This document shows, one piece after another, positions 1-13,300 of a stretch of 64,000 bases of DNA; the stretch's first letter is position 1; the number at the start of each line of letters is the position of its first letter. Made by a program: the position numbers and the translations under genes. This stretch comes from Zelonia costaricensis (Eukaryota; Euglenozoa; Kinetoplastea; Trypanosomatida; Trypanosomatidae): contig JASAOO010003473.1 of NCBI GenBank assembly GCA_030849075.1, positions 1 to 64,000 of the forward strand, in the 5' to 3' direction. The notes under the pieces were generated by a model. It was not told the origin of the DNA. It made no database searches and worked only from the letters and a program-made list of their open reading frames with translations.

Positions 1-760
1 CTCGAGCGCTCTCCTCGTCCTTCTCCTCCCCCCCCCCCCCAATGTCCCTCCCTCCCTGGTCATCTCCGCGCCCCAGACCGTCCCCTCCCCTCCCCCTCCC
101 TCCACCCACCCACCCACCCACCCCACGCCGCTTCATCGATGTGGATGAGAACTCACCAGAGGGAAAAGACGGGGGGAGACCCTACCCTACAAAAACCTAC
201 TCGCCCCTACCCTCCGCAATGCGCGCGGTGCACCACGCACCACCAGCAAACCACCATGAGAAAAAAAGAAAAAGGACAACACTGTTGGCGAGGCTGATTC
301 GGCCCAGCGCGCGGTGCGCGGCGTGGCACGGGGCGCTCTCTCTTTCTTTCCTTACCTGCTATAGCCGTCATGCCACCCCACCCCACAGGTCGAGATGGGC
401 GAGCTGGCGCAGGGAGGCGACGGCTGCAAGCGGGCAACGAGAGCGCGTGAGAGCGTCGCGAGGCCACCCGCACCGCCGGGAAGCACGACGAAGTCGTTGG
501 AAACGAAAGCGGGGGAGGGGGGCGGGGGGGCACCTCTTGCGCTGCCCGATCGGGATGCGGAGACCCACCGCGGCTTGCCTAGGCGTCAGGCAACGGCAAA
601 GCCCGCTCCCCCCGCGTCCCCGCGCCAACCTTGTCCACGTCTGCGTGTCTGCGCATGTGTGTTCCCATCCCTCCCACTTCCTCTCTCCCCCCCCACCCTC
701 CATCGTGCTTTTTCTTTCGCGCTCGCGCGGCACCTGTAGCAGAGACCCGTGTGAGGCCCC

Positions 761-784
761 CGTGTGTGTCTGTGTGTGTGTGTG
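761..784. repeat. (GT)n microsatellite
   Basis: An almost pure GT run, followed immediately by a short ACACCG-type trinucleotide-like series to about 806. Confidence 0.85.
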
Positions 785-1173
785 CTGACACCGACACCGA
801 CACCGCACACGACCCCCGCCCCCCTCTCCACCAAGGGCGCACACACCATAAGGAGAGGTCGCCACACTGCAGTGGACGTGGCGCAGCGAGCACCTTTCTG
901 GCGTCCTTCTTTTTGTGTTCTCGTTGCGTACGGTGTTGCGCTGTTGTTGTTGTTATTGACTTCTCATGCGCTGCACACCCACTACACCGACCCCGACCCC
1001 ACTCACTACTTCCGATCCTCTTCCCTATAGAATCTACCCACTTCTCCGTCTCTCTCTCTCCAGCTTAAAGAACGTACAACGACTTGGGCTCGCATAGAGG
1101 GGAACCCTCACAGGCCGTGTCGTCGCTCCAGTCAAGCCCCACCCCCACCCCATCCCCCCACCACTCCCAATAC

Positions 1174-1196
1174 TCACACACACACACACACACACA
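1174..1196. repeat. (CA)n microsatellite
   Basis: A pure CA run about 180 bases before the giant gene's ATG, upstream of the pyrimidine tract proposed to direct trans-splicing. Confidence 0.85.
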
Positions 1197-1225
1197 TCCT
1201 TCCCTCTTATCAGACTCTGCGGACT

Positions 1226-1272
1226 CCCTCTCTCTCCCCCTTCCCGAACTCTTTACTGCCACTCATACACAG
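1226..1272 (+). promoter_or_regulatory. Candidate spliced-leader acceptor for the giant gene
   Basis: A tract of C and T (1226-1252) is followed by the first AG at 1271-1272, giving a 5' UTR of about 100 bases. Other AGs at about 1332 and 1361 also fit, so the exact site is uncertain. In kinetoplastids a pyrimidine tract plus AG is the normal trans-splicing signal. Confidence 0.35.
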
Positions 1273-1375
1273 CGCTGTCGCGCCGCGTTGCCCCGCCTTC
1301 TTTCCTCGAGCGCTTCACCCGTTCCTCCGCAAGAGCGCAACTCCACATCACAGACGGTGCAGCATAATCGCCGTC

Positions 1376-4300
1376 ATGGCACAGAGCGGCTTCGCAGGGT
1401 GGCGATTGCGGTGGGGTCGCCATCGCACGGCCAGCGCACCTGCCCCGTCCCCTGTCACCGCCTCGCGGTCGATGGTGCTGCCGCTGCTGCTGCTCCTGCT
1501 GTTGCTGCTCGTTGCGGCTCCCTCGGCGCACGCCGCGATGACCTTCACCACCCCAAACGTGCAGCAGGCCTCGCTCTACCAGACGGTCCAGCTGAACCTG
1601 CGGTCAAACCCGCTCCTCGCAGATCCGAGCATCACTACCGGCGACCTCGTCACCTTCGTTCCATCTGCCAGCACGGCGCTGTGCGTGCACAGCGGCACCG
1701 CCACCTCGAGCACCGCAGGGTACTACGCGGTGACCGCCATCGGCAGCGGCGGCTACGCCGGGCAGCTCGTCTTCGCCGTCACGGCCGCCTTCTTTACCGC
1801 CGGCACGACCTACTACCCGTGCTACCTTTCCGCCTCCGCGCAGTCCGCCACGATTGTGCGGCGCGAGTTCGTGGCGACAAACCAGAGCGACGCGCTCACC
1901 GTGTGGACGGCGGTGTACCAGAGCTTCAGCATGAGCCCCACGAGTGCCAGCGGCGGCGAGGGCCCCATCAGCCTCGCCATCCAGCAGACGCAGCAGAGCG
2001 GTCGGGCTCTCAACCAGGGCCTCTCGGGCAGCTACACCGTTCTCCTCGTGTCGTGCGGATCGTCGACGGTGGGTGGCACAACAGTGCAGAGCAACTGCAC
2101 CTCGCTCGACGCGCTCGTCACGGCCTGCGCGGCGGTTGGTGCTGCCAGCAGCGCCGCCTCCACGCCCTCCTCCTCCACCGTCATCGCCCTCTCCAGCCTG
2201 CAGGGGCAGGCCGCCGGCAACGTGAGCGGTGCCTTCGTCGTCCCGTACGTCCCCAACACCAGCGGCTACTACCTGTGCGTTCCCTACTGCTACAGCACGT
2301 CCGCGGGCTGCGGCGGCACGACCACGGCAATGTCGTACACCGTGGTGATGGCCGCCTCCTCGACCAACGCCACGTACACCCTCGCCTTCGGCAGCGCCGA
2401 TCCCGGCGTTTACACCCGTACCCCGTCCGCGCCGCAGGCACGCGAGGACGGCGTGGTGGTGTTCACCGGCACGGGGCTGGGCACCGCCGATGCCGTGAAG
2501 GTGATCCGCAGCACCGACAGCTGCACCTCCAGCACCGCCACCATCCTCCCCGACCTCGAGGTGGGCACCGTGCAAGTGACGTCGGGCACCGTGCAAGTGA
2601 CCTTCCTGGCGCCCAACCTCATCACCGCGCAGGTCGTGGGGCGGGTGTGCTACCGGCGCGCGACGAGCGGCCTGTGGTCCACCGCCTACCTCTCTGCTGC
2701 CAACCCCATCGCAGACTTCACCGTGGACGTGCTGCAGCCAACGGGCTTCACGATTGTCAGCCCCACCACGAGCCCCGCCGTGGGCGAGACGATAACGTTG
2801 ACCTTCCAGGGCACGGGCCTGGGGGGCTCCGTCGACGCGGCGTACCTCTCCGCAAGTACCGAGAGCAACCCGTGCAGCCGCGACAACTCCACGGCAACCT
2901 CGTCCACCTCGAGCAGCAGCAGCACGTACTTCACCTGCACCATGAGCGGGTCGAGCACCACCACGTCGACGTGCGTCGTCATGGTGGACCCGGAGACGAC
3001 GAACGTGGCCATGTCGCTCAGCGTGTGCTACCGCAAGGGCACCGCGACGGCGCAGCAGACCAACTTTGCGGCGATCAGCGGGACGGTGGCGCTGCTCTCC
3101 CGCAACCCGACCTACACCGTGACGCCGTACCCGACGTTCGCCGGCCAGTCCGTGCAGCTCGTCTTCAGCGGAGTCGGGCTGTCGGCCAACGACGCCGTGC
3201 AGCTCATCGCACCGGGCAGCACCTGCGGCAACAGCAGCGCCACGCTTACGACGGCCACCATCACGGGCGTGACGGAGCTCAGCCCGGGCACGTCGTACGC
3301 GTACACGCTCGTCGGCATAGCCGAGACGTGCATCATGATCTGCTACCGCCAGGTCGGCTCCGCCAGCTGGGTGGTCGCCCGCGGCGGAGACGGCCGGCCG
3401 GAGGTGTCGACCAGCTGCGCGGCCTCGAATATCTACATCGCGGCCTTCCCGGTGCGCTACGCCATCACGAACCTCGCCTCCACAGGCATGCAGCTCAGCG
3501 TCGGCGAGACCGGCACGCTGCGCTTCACCGCCGTGAGCGGACAGTCCTTCACCTCGCTGACGACGCCGACGGCTGTGATGCTGGTGCAGGCGCCGGACAG
3601 CTGCGTGACGGCGCCGTGCGGGACGGCGCTGCAGGCGGCGTGCGCGGGGTCGCAGGCGGCGACCGACTACACGAGCTCCGTGGTGGGCAGCGGCAGCGTC
3701 GCCTACTCGGCGTCCATCTATGCGGGCACGGCGGAGGTGCGGTACATCGTCTGTGTCGAGACCTCAAGCGGTGGCTCGAGCGCCTACGTGCCGGTGTTGC
3801 CCTTGACGGAGCTGTCCGCGACGAGCACCGCCTTCGGCTTCACGACGGCGCTGCAGAACCCGACCCTGGTGTCGCACACGCCGAGCACGTGGCGGGTCGG
3901 CATGAACACGCTGACGTCGACCTTCAGCGGCACAGGACTGGACGCGAGCACGAACGTCGTGTACGCCGTGGCCGCGAGCACGCTGCTGGCGGCCTACACA
4001 ACCAGCAGCGGCGCCCTCGTGGCGGTCTGCCCGCCCGTGTCGCAGACCCCGGCGACGGTGCTCGTGTCGTCTATGGTGACAGCGAGCAGCTCGACCACGT
4101 CGACGACGGCGAGCTACACCCGCGCCGACCAGCTCTACACGGGCGCATCCGTGTACCTCTGCTACGCCTGGTCCAGCGGGAGCGGCGATGCGCACGTGAC
4201 GATGGCTGGCCTCGTGAACGTGTCGGCGGCCATTCCGTCCTCCTTCTCCTGGAAGACCCCGACGACGACGACAGGGCTGCGCGCGGGGCAGGCGGTCGTG

Positions 4301-7300
4301 CTGAACTTTGTGAGCAACCTGACGAGTCTCTCCGCGACGGGCGACGCCGTCTACTTTTACCGCTTCATCACCTCCGCGAATCCGAACCCGAACTGCTACT
4401 GCGACCCCACGGCGTGCGCGCCGGGCACGCGCGTGTCCTACGCCGCCAACACCACGCTGACGTCGGCCACCACAGGCAGCATCACGGATGACACGACGGT
4501 CTACACGGCGCCGCTCGGCTTCGACAACTACGACTACAGCGCCGTCTACGTCATCTGCTACGCCGCCGCGGGGCAGTCAGCCGACACGTACATGGGCCGC
4601 GTGACGGTCGACCTGGCGAACCCAACGTACTACACCCTCTCTAGCGTCGCCGGATCGCTGAACCGCGTCGGCGCCCCGCTCACCATCACGGCGGTGCGCC
4701 GGTGCTTGACGACGGCGTGCGCGCTGTCCCTGGGGGACTCCCTGCGGCTTATACCCAGCGATGTGCAGTGCGCCCAGCTCGCGCTGCCCACCTCCGGCGG
4801 CAACTCGTCGGATGCCGTGGAGGACGCGTACGTGGAGGCCATCGGCGACCCCGTGCTCGGCGCCGGCGCCATTTCGCTGGCGCGCGCCTTTGTCGTGGAC
4901 GTGGTGGGGACGTACCGGGTGTGTTACCTCATCTCCGGTGGCACGGCGTACGGCGACGTCGTCTTCTCCGCCAGCTACGTCCGCTCCGTGCTCAGCGTCA
5001 CGTCCGCGAACCCGCTGCAGGCCACCCCCACCCCGAGCGCCCCGTCCGCCGGCCAGTTCGTGACCATAAATATCAGTTGCACCACGACGACGCTGTGCGC
5101 GACGTGCACGACGGTGCGCCTCGTGCCGGGCAGCCGTGCAAGCTGCTGGGCGTCGGTGACGGGCACGTACAGCAGCGACTCATGCCTGACGACGACGGTG
5201 GTGCAGTACCCCAACCAGTACTTTGCCGCCGGCGCGTACACGGTGTGCTACGGCAGCAGCTACACCACGTCGCGCCGCATCCCTGGTGTGCTCACCGTCA
5301 CCGCGGCGAACCCGTCCATTTTCGTGCCCACCACCGCGAGCGGGTACTCGGTGTACACGAACCAGGGCACCAACTACACGCTGAACATCACCGGCACGCA
5401 GCTCAGCGTCAGCGACACCGTGTTCCTCTTGCCCAACATGGGCTACACCTGCCACGACCTCCGCACCGGCGAGGTGCAGAGCGACGGCCAGCTCGCCAGC
5501 TGGCTCGCCCCGAGTGTCGCGCCGTACCCGCTGCAGCTCATCACGGAGGGCGTCTCGTGGGTGGTCTCGAACCAGGGCAAGCGCTTCGGCATTGGCGTGC
5601 TGAACGACACGGACCTCTGCCCGGGCGATGAGGCACCGTGCGCGATGAAGTTGTGCTACCTGCGCGCCGGCACCTCGTGGGCGCCGGTGACGCTGCAGAC
5701 GTCCACCACGGCGTCGTCCGCGTCGTCTGAGGTTTACCTCGTCGCCTCGAACCCCTCCGCGGTGGAGTTCGACCGCTACCCGCTCTTCGTGGACATGTAC
5801 GTGATGGCCACCGTGCAGGGCGCGGGTCTCGAGAGCACCGACGTGGTCGCCATCCACGCGGGTGACTGCAGCGGCGCCGCCGTCACGGTGGCCGTGTCCG
5901 GGGCGTCGTTCGTGAACGCTGCGGGCACGCAGTGGCAGGGCGTGCTGCGCGCGACGGCGGCGGCGAGCAGCTACGCGGTGTGCTACTGGCGGTCCGGGTC
6001 TGCCACCGAGGTGGCGACGATTAGCTTCGCCGGCGAGGCGGCCGACGTGACGACCATCGTCATCATCAGCACGCCGCTGTACTACATGCTGAGTCCGTCA
6101 AACTTCACGTCGGCGACGACGGCGCTGACGCAGTACGAGCAGCTCATCGTTGGCGGCAGCTTCAGGGCGGAGGGTACGCCGGGGACGAGCCTCAGCTACG
6201 TCCAGCTCATCACGGCGAACACGTCCGTGGCCGAGTGCAACTACGCCCCATTCACGGCCGCCGCGGCAGCGGCCTCGGCGACCGGCATCAAGACCTTCCC
6301 AATCGTGCTGACGCTCTCCGCTGTGACGAGCAGCAGCGGCAGCACGCTGCCCTTGTACCAAGGCCGCCTGAACATTGCGACGGGGGCGTACGCGCTGTGC
6401 ATGGACGCGACAGCAGGTCTCTTCCGCGTCATCTCAACACCCCCTGACGCGGACGGGGCCTCGTTGTCGCCCGGCGGCAGCGGCACCAGCGCCAGTAACG
6501 TCACATCCCTGGTCGTGTACGACGCCGTGCCCGCCACGTACGTCGTGGTGCCGGACAGCGTCATGGTGGGGCAGGTCGCCACCCTCACCTTCACCCGCGC
6601 GGTGTCCAGCACCACGAGCGACCCGTACCCCGCGCCCGAGTCCGTCGGCCTCGCGGCTGGCGACACCGTGACACTCATCGACGGCGGGCTGTACGAGTGC
6701 GGGTTCGCGAACGCGACGGTGTTGGCGACCGACATCGCGTCCGCCGTTCCCGGGAGCGGCGGCACCGGCACCGCCACCTCGACGACGGTCTCGCTGGGGC
6801 TGCCGACGACGATCGATGAGGGCGGCACCGCCGTGGCGGTGGGCGGCAAGAGCTACACGGTGTGCTACGGCAAGCAGACCGCCACCTTCGCCACCTCGCC
6901 GCACACGGGCAGCAGCACGGTGGACCGCAACTTGTACATCATGACGCAGGTGCCAACGCAGTGGACCTCGGTGCCGGCGCAGGCGCAGACGCAGGCCCCG
7001 CTCAACATCACCTTCTACGGCAACACGACGGAGGCCGCGTACCTGACGGCGGCGGACGTGGCCTTTCTCGTGTCGGTGAGCGCCGGCACGACGCCTCCCC
7101 TGCACCTCTGTGCGGACGCCGCGAGCGATGCAAGTAGCAGCAACAGCAGTGCGGACCGCATTGTTATTCGGGCGGGCACGATGACCAAGCCGGGCACGGT
7201 GAACACGCAGTGGGCCATCCCGGCCGGGCAGCTGATCGAAGGGACGTACGTGGTGTGCTACACATCGGAGAAGAACGGCATGCCGGTGTACGTCAGCTCG

Positions 7301-10300
7301 CCGGCCACCCTCGAGGTGTACGCGACGCAGTCGCCGAGCGGGGCCTACCTCGCGCGCGATGCGGCATCGCTGGTGAACAACCTGGACGTCCTGCAGGGCG
7401 AGCGCGTCTTTCTGATGTTCAACACGACCGTGGCGCTGAACCCGCAGCTGAACAACACGGGCGACAGCGCCTCCCCCTCTGTGACAAACACGGCGTACGA
7501 CGAGGTGCGCATCACCACCGACAGTGCGTGCACCGCCGCGCTGGGCGTCGGGGTCGTCGACGCCATTCCAGACAGCTTCGGCTACGCGGCGCTCGGGGTC
7601 GTGGACCCGGTGACGGGTCTGACCGTGCCCTACCTGCACCTCCGCATCCGGGCTAGCGTCGGCAGCTACTACGTGTGCATGCGTCGGAAAAATCGCGAGA
7701 GCTCGCAGGCGTACTACAACTTCGAAGTGGTGGGGGGCCTGTACGTGAACCCCGCCGTGCTGGAGGTGGCCGCCGCCGCCGTGGCAAGCTTCACGACGAC
7801 GCCGACGAAGCCACGGGTGTGGGTGCCGCACACCGTGGTGACGGCCACCTACGGCACCGGCTTCAGCGTGAGCAACATGGTGCAGTTCTTCTTCGTCGCC
7901 TTCACGGGCAGCGGCAGTGTGACGGGCAGCAACGAGATCGACGGGGACGCCTGCTACCTCCCCCTCACGTCCTCGCAGGCGTCGTCTTCGTCCGTGACGC
8001 TGGTCAATACGACCCTGCAGGTGTACCTGACGACGCCGATGTTCACGCAGTACAGCTTCGGGGTGCCGGCCACGTACCTGCTGTGCTACCAGACCAGCGG
8101 CCGCAACGTCGCCTCCGTCTACCCCACCGCCCTCACCGTGGCCAACCCCAGTCCCATCACGTACGCCGTGCCCAGCGCGCTGGCCATCCAGAACAGCTTC
8201 ACGATGAGCTTCGCCGCCATCGACGCGATCTTCGCCACAGGCAACAGCAACACGGCGCAGATTTACGTGGCGAGCGACGCGACCTCGGTGCCGAACTGCA
8301 CGGGTGCGACGCCGCCGACCAGCGGCACCACGCACTTCACAAGCTTCACGGCGACGAACACGACGTACGCGAGTGTGGAGCCGCGGCTGCTGGCGGCCGG
8401 CTACTTCTTCGTCTGTTTTCTCACCTACGACCAGGCGCAGTACTTCCCCGTGGCCAACATCGCCGGCGGCTACGTCTTCTCTGTGGGCATGACAGGGGCC
8501 CAGAGTTATACCGTGGCGCCGTCGCCCGCGTACCTGGGCCAGCTGCTGCACCTCACCATCACCGGCAGCCAGCTGACCAGCAGCGATCACGTGAAGATTG
8601 TGCGGGTGTGGAAGTCGGAGCTGAGCGGGAGCGGCAGCGAGACGAGCAGCGGGGTGAGCTACACCTCGGCGTGCACGGCCAGCGCGGCGAACGCCGACGC
8701 GAGTGAGGCGGCGGGGGCGGCGGGCAGCGCGGTGCACAGCGTCAACGGCATTGTCGCGAACTACTACCCCCGCGTGAACGAGACGGGCACGTTCGTTCTG
8801 TGCTACCAGAGCGCGGCGCTGGCCAACGCGTGGATTTGGGTCACGGACATCAACCAGTTCACCGTGGGGCCGGCGCACCCGACCCACTACGGCCTCTCCG
8901 TCACCCCGCCGTACGAGACGGAGGTGCTGCAGCTGTACGTCTACGACACGGGCGACAGCGGGGGCACCAGCGCGGGGCGGCTGCAGTCCACCGACGCCCT
9001 CAAGCTCGTCACGCGTGGCAGCGGGGCGAGCGGGTTCGACTGCACGGCGAGCGCGACGAACAGCACCGCCGTGGGGCTCGTCACGTACATGGCCGCCGTC
9101 AGCAACAGCAGCGTGCACGTGTACCAAATCTGCGGCTCCGCCGTGGCGACGGTGACGGTGTGCTACGCGCTGGCCGGCTGGGCCACCGTGGCAAATGGCG
9201 GAACGCCGAGCTGGGCCGAGGTGCCCCTGCAGTCCCCGCCGTCCACGTACGTCTACGCCGGCGTCGCCATCACGGCGAACCCCTTCACCGGACCGATCAA
9301 CAACGGGAGCAGCAGCAGCGCTACGTGGGTGGCGCCGCGGCCGTACGAGCCCTTCACCTTCTACTTCACCTCGCAGGTGTCCACTATGGCGGTGCAGCGC
9401 GTCGCCTTCGCACGGGCGCCGGTCACGGTCTGCGCCGTCGCCGTGGCGTACGTGACGCCGCTCTACTACACCCAGGAGACGGCGGTGGCGAATGGGTTCA
9501 CCGTGTCGCTGCCGTACGCCGGGGCCTACGCGTTGTACCTCGGCCCCTACTCCACCGCCGCGTCGCCGAACATCACGCACGGCACGACGCTGACCGTGGG
9601 CACGTGCGACCCGTGCACGTTCACGCCAAGCTACGCGTTGGTGGGCGGCTACGTGCTCATGGCCTTCCCCAGCAGCGTCGGCGGCACCCTCAGCACCGCC
9701 GACGAAGTGCGGCTCTTCCCCGTGTCGCAGGGCCTGACGGGTCGCCCGTGCGACGCCGTGACGGGCGCCTACGCCGGTGTCACCTTCACCGCACTCGCCG
9801 CGGAGAGCACGAGCGACCGCGCCGTGTTCAACGTCACGACCGGCACGACGGCGCAGGCGAGCACGTACCTCGGCGAGTACTACGTTTGCTACCGCAAGGT
9901 GCCATCCTCGTCTTCGGCGGCGGTGCCCAGCGAGTTCGCCGTCGTGGCGGAGAACAGCGGAACGGCGTCGATCTTCTCCATCTACCCGGCCGACCTGCTG
10001 ACGGCGACGGCGTGCCCGGCGTCGCCGGTGTACGCGCTCGAGACGGCCGTCTTCAACGTGACGGCGCGCAACACGACTCTCTATCCCAACGTGGCCTTCA
10101 GCGCCGCCGACGAGCTGCTGCTCGTGCCGTTGGGCAGTCGCGGTAGCGGGAGCAGCGGCACTAGCAGTGCCGGCGCCGACTGCGCGGCGGTGGGCAGCGC
10201 CGCGGCGTCCTTCGTCGCGGCGACGGGTGAGCGGGCGCTGCTGGCGACGCTGGACAGCTACGGCCCTGGTGCCTCGAACTGGTTCCTCACCTTCCCCTCC

Positions 10301-13300
10301 CAGGCCGCGACGGTGCAGTACAGCTGGTGCTTCAAGATGCAGTACGACACGGTGTTCCGCAACATCAGCGACGCACTGCAGACGGTGCAGATGGAGGACC
10401 CGTACGATGTGGCCACGAGCCCGCCCGTCATCCTGCCCGACTCCACCTCCGTGCAGATCCAGATCACCGGTACAGGACTGCTCGCCACAGACAACGTGTA
10501 CATCGTGGAAGCCGCCGAGTCCTGCGCCGAGACGTGCGACCGGCCGCTGACCCCGACGGAGTGGTCCGGCGCGGCGCACACGGTGCAGCACGTGAACTCG
10601 ACGACAGTGCTGGTTGTCTTCTCGCAGTCCATCAACACCATCATCTCGCTAGGGGTGTGCTACCGCCGGACGGGCCGCTACCTGACGCGGCTGACCAACA
10701 TCTACGTCGGGGAGCCGAACCCGATCTCGTACACGGTGAACTTCGTCCCCCGCGTCGGCACGCGCCCCACGCTGACCTTCACGGGTGTCAACCTGACGAG
10801 CACCGATGCGATGATGATTGTGCAGCCCACCGCGACGTGTCTCGTGCGAAACGCCATCGCCGTTGGCACCTTCTTGTCTATCAACAACGGCGCGACGACG
10901 ACCCAGTTCCTGCTCGCCCTCGTGGGCAGCGCGGTGTTGGCGCAGAACTACACGGTCTGCTACGAGGTGTCGACGGTGGGCGCCTACGTGGAGGTGGCAC
11001 CGGAGCTGCCAGTCCTGGAGGGCGGGCCCAGCAGCGTGACCTCGAGCAACACGCCGATGCGGGGACGGGCGACGGTGCTGTCCGTGGCGGACCCGCAGGC
11101 CGGGGACGAGATGTTCATCGCCTGCGTCGGCTGCAGCTGCTTCGACTTGACGGAAGCCATCGTGCCGTACGGCAGCGTGCGGGCGACCGCGAACGTGACG
11201 ATGGCCCTGCGCGTGGGCTTCAACGACACGCAGAGCTACCCCATCTGCTACCGCCGCAGCGACAGCGGGTACGCGCAGGTTGGTGGGCTGACCTACTTCG
11301 TGACGCCCGTGACGAACTCGCCGAGCACCGTGGCGCAGCTGCCAAACGGGGCGCAGTACCAGGGGCAGCGACTGCACTACAACGTTTCCAACTACAGCAC
11401 CGCCGTGCCGCTCGGGGGCAACGACCTCGTCATGCTGGTGCACGCCAGCCGCGCCTGCTGGGACAACCTCGACATCAGCACGAGCGGCATCGTCGTCAGC
11501 ACGAGCGCGCTGACGGGCACCGTGCCGACGGCGCCGGAGATCGGCGAGTGGGCGGCGCACGTGCCGTCGCTGGGGCCGGACACCCCGGCGAGCACGCTGT
11601 TCCCGCTGTCCTACCTCCTCTGCTACCGACAAGCCGCCCAGCTCGAGTACGTCAGTGTGCCGTACGTGATGGAGTCCACCACGCTGGCCGCGGCCGACCC
11701 GGCGACCTTCACGACGCAGCCGGCGTCGGTGCAGTCGGGCATGCTGCAGGTGAACATGACCTTCACGTACGTCGCGGCAGGGCAGAGCGGGGACGAGGCG
11801 TACGTGGTGCAGTTCCCGACTCTGACCGACACCGTGTGCGACGACGCCGCCTCAGCGGTGGTGGCGGCGCGGGCAAGTGCGTATCCGGTGTACACCTTCA
11901 GCCTCTCCGGCAGCGCGGTGCCGGGCACGTCGAACACGGCCGTGTGCTACGTGCGGGCCGGGGCGACCGTGGCGGAGGTGCCGCAGCTGCTCACCGTCAC
12001 GGCCGGCAACCCGAGCGGCTACGTGACGGACGTCTCGAGCGGCGCCACGGCGCTGGAGCGGCAGTACATCGCCGTCACGGTGCTCGGCACCGGCCTCAGC
12101 ACCGCGAGCGACGCGGTCGTCTTCACCGACGTCCCGTGTGCCAGCGCGCCGCAGCCCTTCACGTCGACCAGCTACCTCGCCCGCCTCAGCGACGCGACGT
12201 CAAACGGGACCGCCTACACGGTGGTGGCCCAATTCGTGGCCGCGTCGAGCCCGCTGGACATCTACGTCTGCTACCGGCACAGCAACGTCTGGCGCGAGGT
12301 GGGCGCGGCGCTGACGCTGAACGCACCGCAGCCCTCCACCGTGACCGTCATCACGTCAGGCGGCACCACCTCCACGCCGCGCGCGGGGCAGCACCTCTCT
12401 CTCGGTCTCGTCAACGCCCCCGCGAGCACGCCAACGGGCGCGGCGATCCTGAGCGGGGCAACGAACGGGTCCGGCACGTGGTGTCACAACTTCACCGCGT
12501 CCGACGTGCAGGAGCCGTCACTCGTCATCTGGTCCGCCGCGCTGCTGGACATCCCCGTCTGGGAGGTGGCCGGTGACGCGCGCGTCTGCGTGCTTGCGAA
12601 TGCGACGACGCCGTGGGCGGACGTGGCCACGACGGTGGACGCCGCCGCCATCTACATCAACCCGGCGAACCCGTCCAGCATGGACGTCTTCCCGAGTCCG
12701 CCGCGCGTCGGGCAGAGCGTGACACTGACGCTGCACCTCCTCGTCACGGCGAACGCCGCCGATGTCGTCAAGATCACGACGGTGGACTACGTGTCGTGCG
12801 AAGTGGCGGCCACAATCCCGGGCTTCGCGGCGACGATGCCCGTCACGGTGCAGGACAACGTGACGACGACGGTGACCCTGGTCGACGAAACGGACGTGTT
12901 CGCGTGGCGCAGCTTCAACGCGACCGGGGCGTACCGCGTGTGCTACCACAGCGCGGTGGAGCTGTCGTGGGGTGTCGTGGGCGGCACGCTGGCGGCGGGC
13001 ACCGTGACGGTGCAAGAGATGGTGCCGCAGACGTGGGCCATCGCCTCGGGCACCGCGCTGATTGGGGAGCCGTTCGCGCTGGCGTTCTACGACGCGCTGG
13101 GCGTCTTGCAGCCGAGTGCCGGCGAGGACCTTGTTTGGGCCGCGCCGTCGACGACGAGCTGTGGGCAGGACCCGTACACGTGCACCGGCTGCGTGCTCTT
13201 CGACTGGAACACGACGGCCTCGAACGCGACGGTTGCCGTGACGCTGGCGAACGTGTCGGTCCGGGTGGACAACATGAACCTGTGCTACCAGCTCGCCAAC

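Larger units (their letters stand above)
1..1375. other. Intergenic / 5' leader region of the giant surface-protein gene
   Basis: No convincing gene is seen. Open frames here are low-complexity (Pro/Arg/Ser/Thr/His) and overlap on both strands. The plus strand is strongly pyrimidine-rich, with C homopolymers near 30-40 and 670-690, a GT run at about 761-784 and a CA run at about 1174-1196. This is the usual appearance of trypanosomatid DNA just upstream of a plus-strand gene, where polyadenylation of the preceding transcript and trans-splicing of the next one are directed by pyrimidine tracts. Confidence 0.7.

Noticed and set aside
1084..4491. An 1135-codon plus-strand frame overlapping the start of the giant gene
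   Set aside because: Composition is dominated by Arg/His/Gly with no domain; it is a shifted frame of the real gene, which has signal peptide, modules and membrane helix.
6434..10591. A 1385-codon open frame on the minus strand inside the giant gene
   Set aside because: It is antisense to the module array and consists of Arg/His/Val/Ala/Gly-rich sequence without domains. High GC and codon bias of the sense gene suppress stops in the antisense frame.
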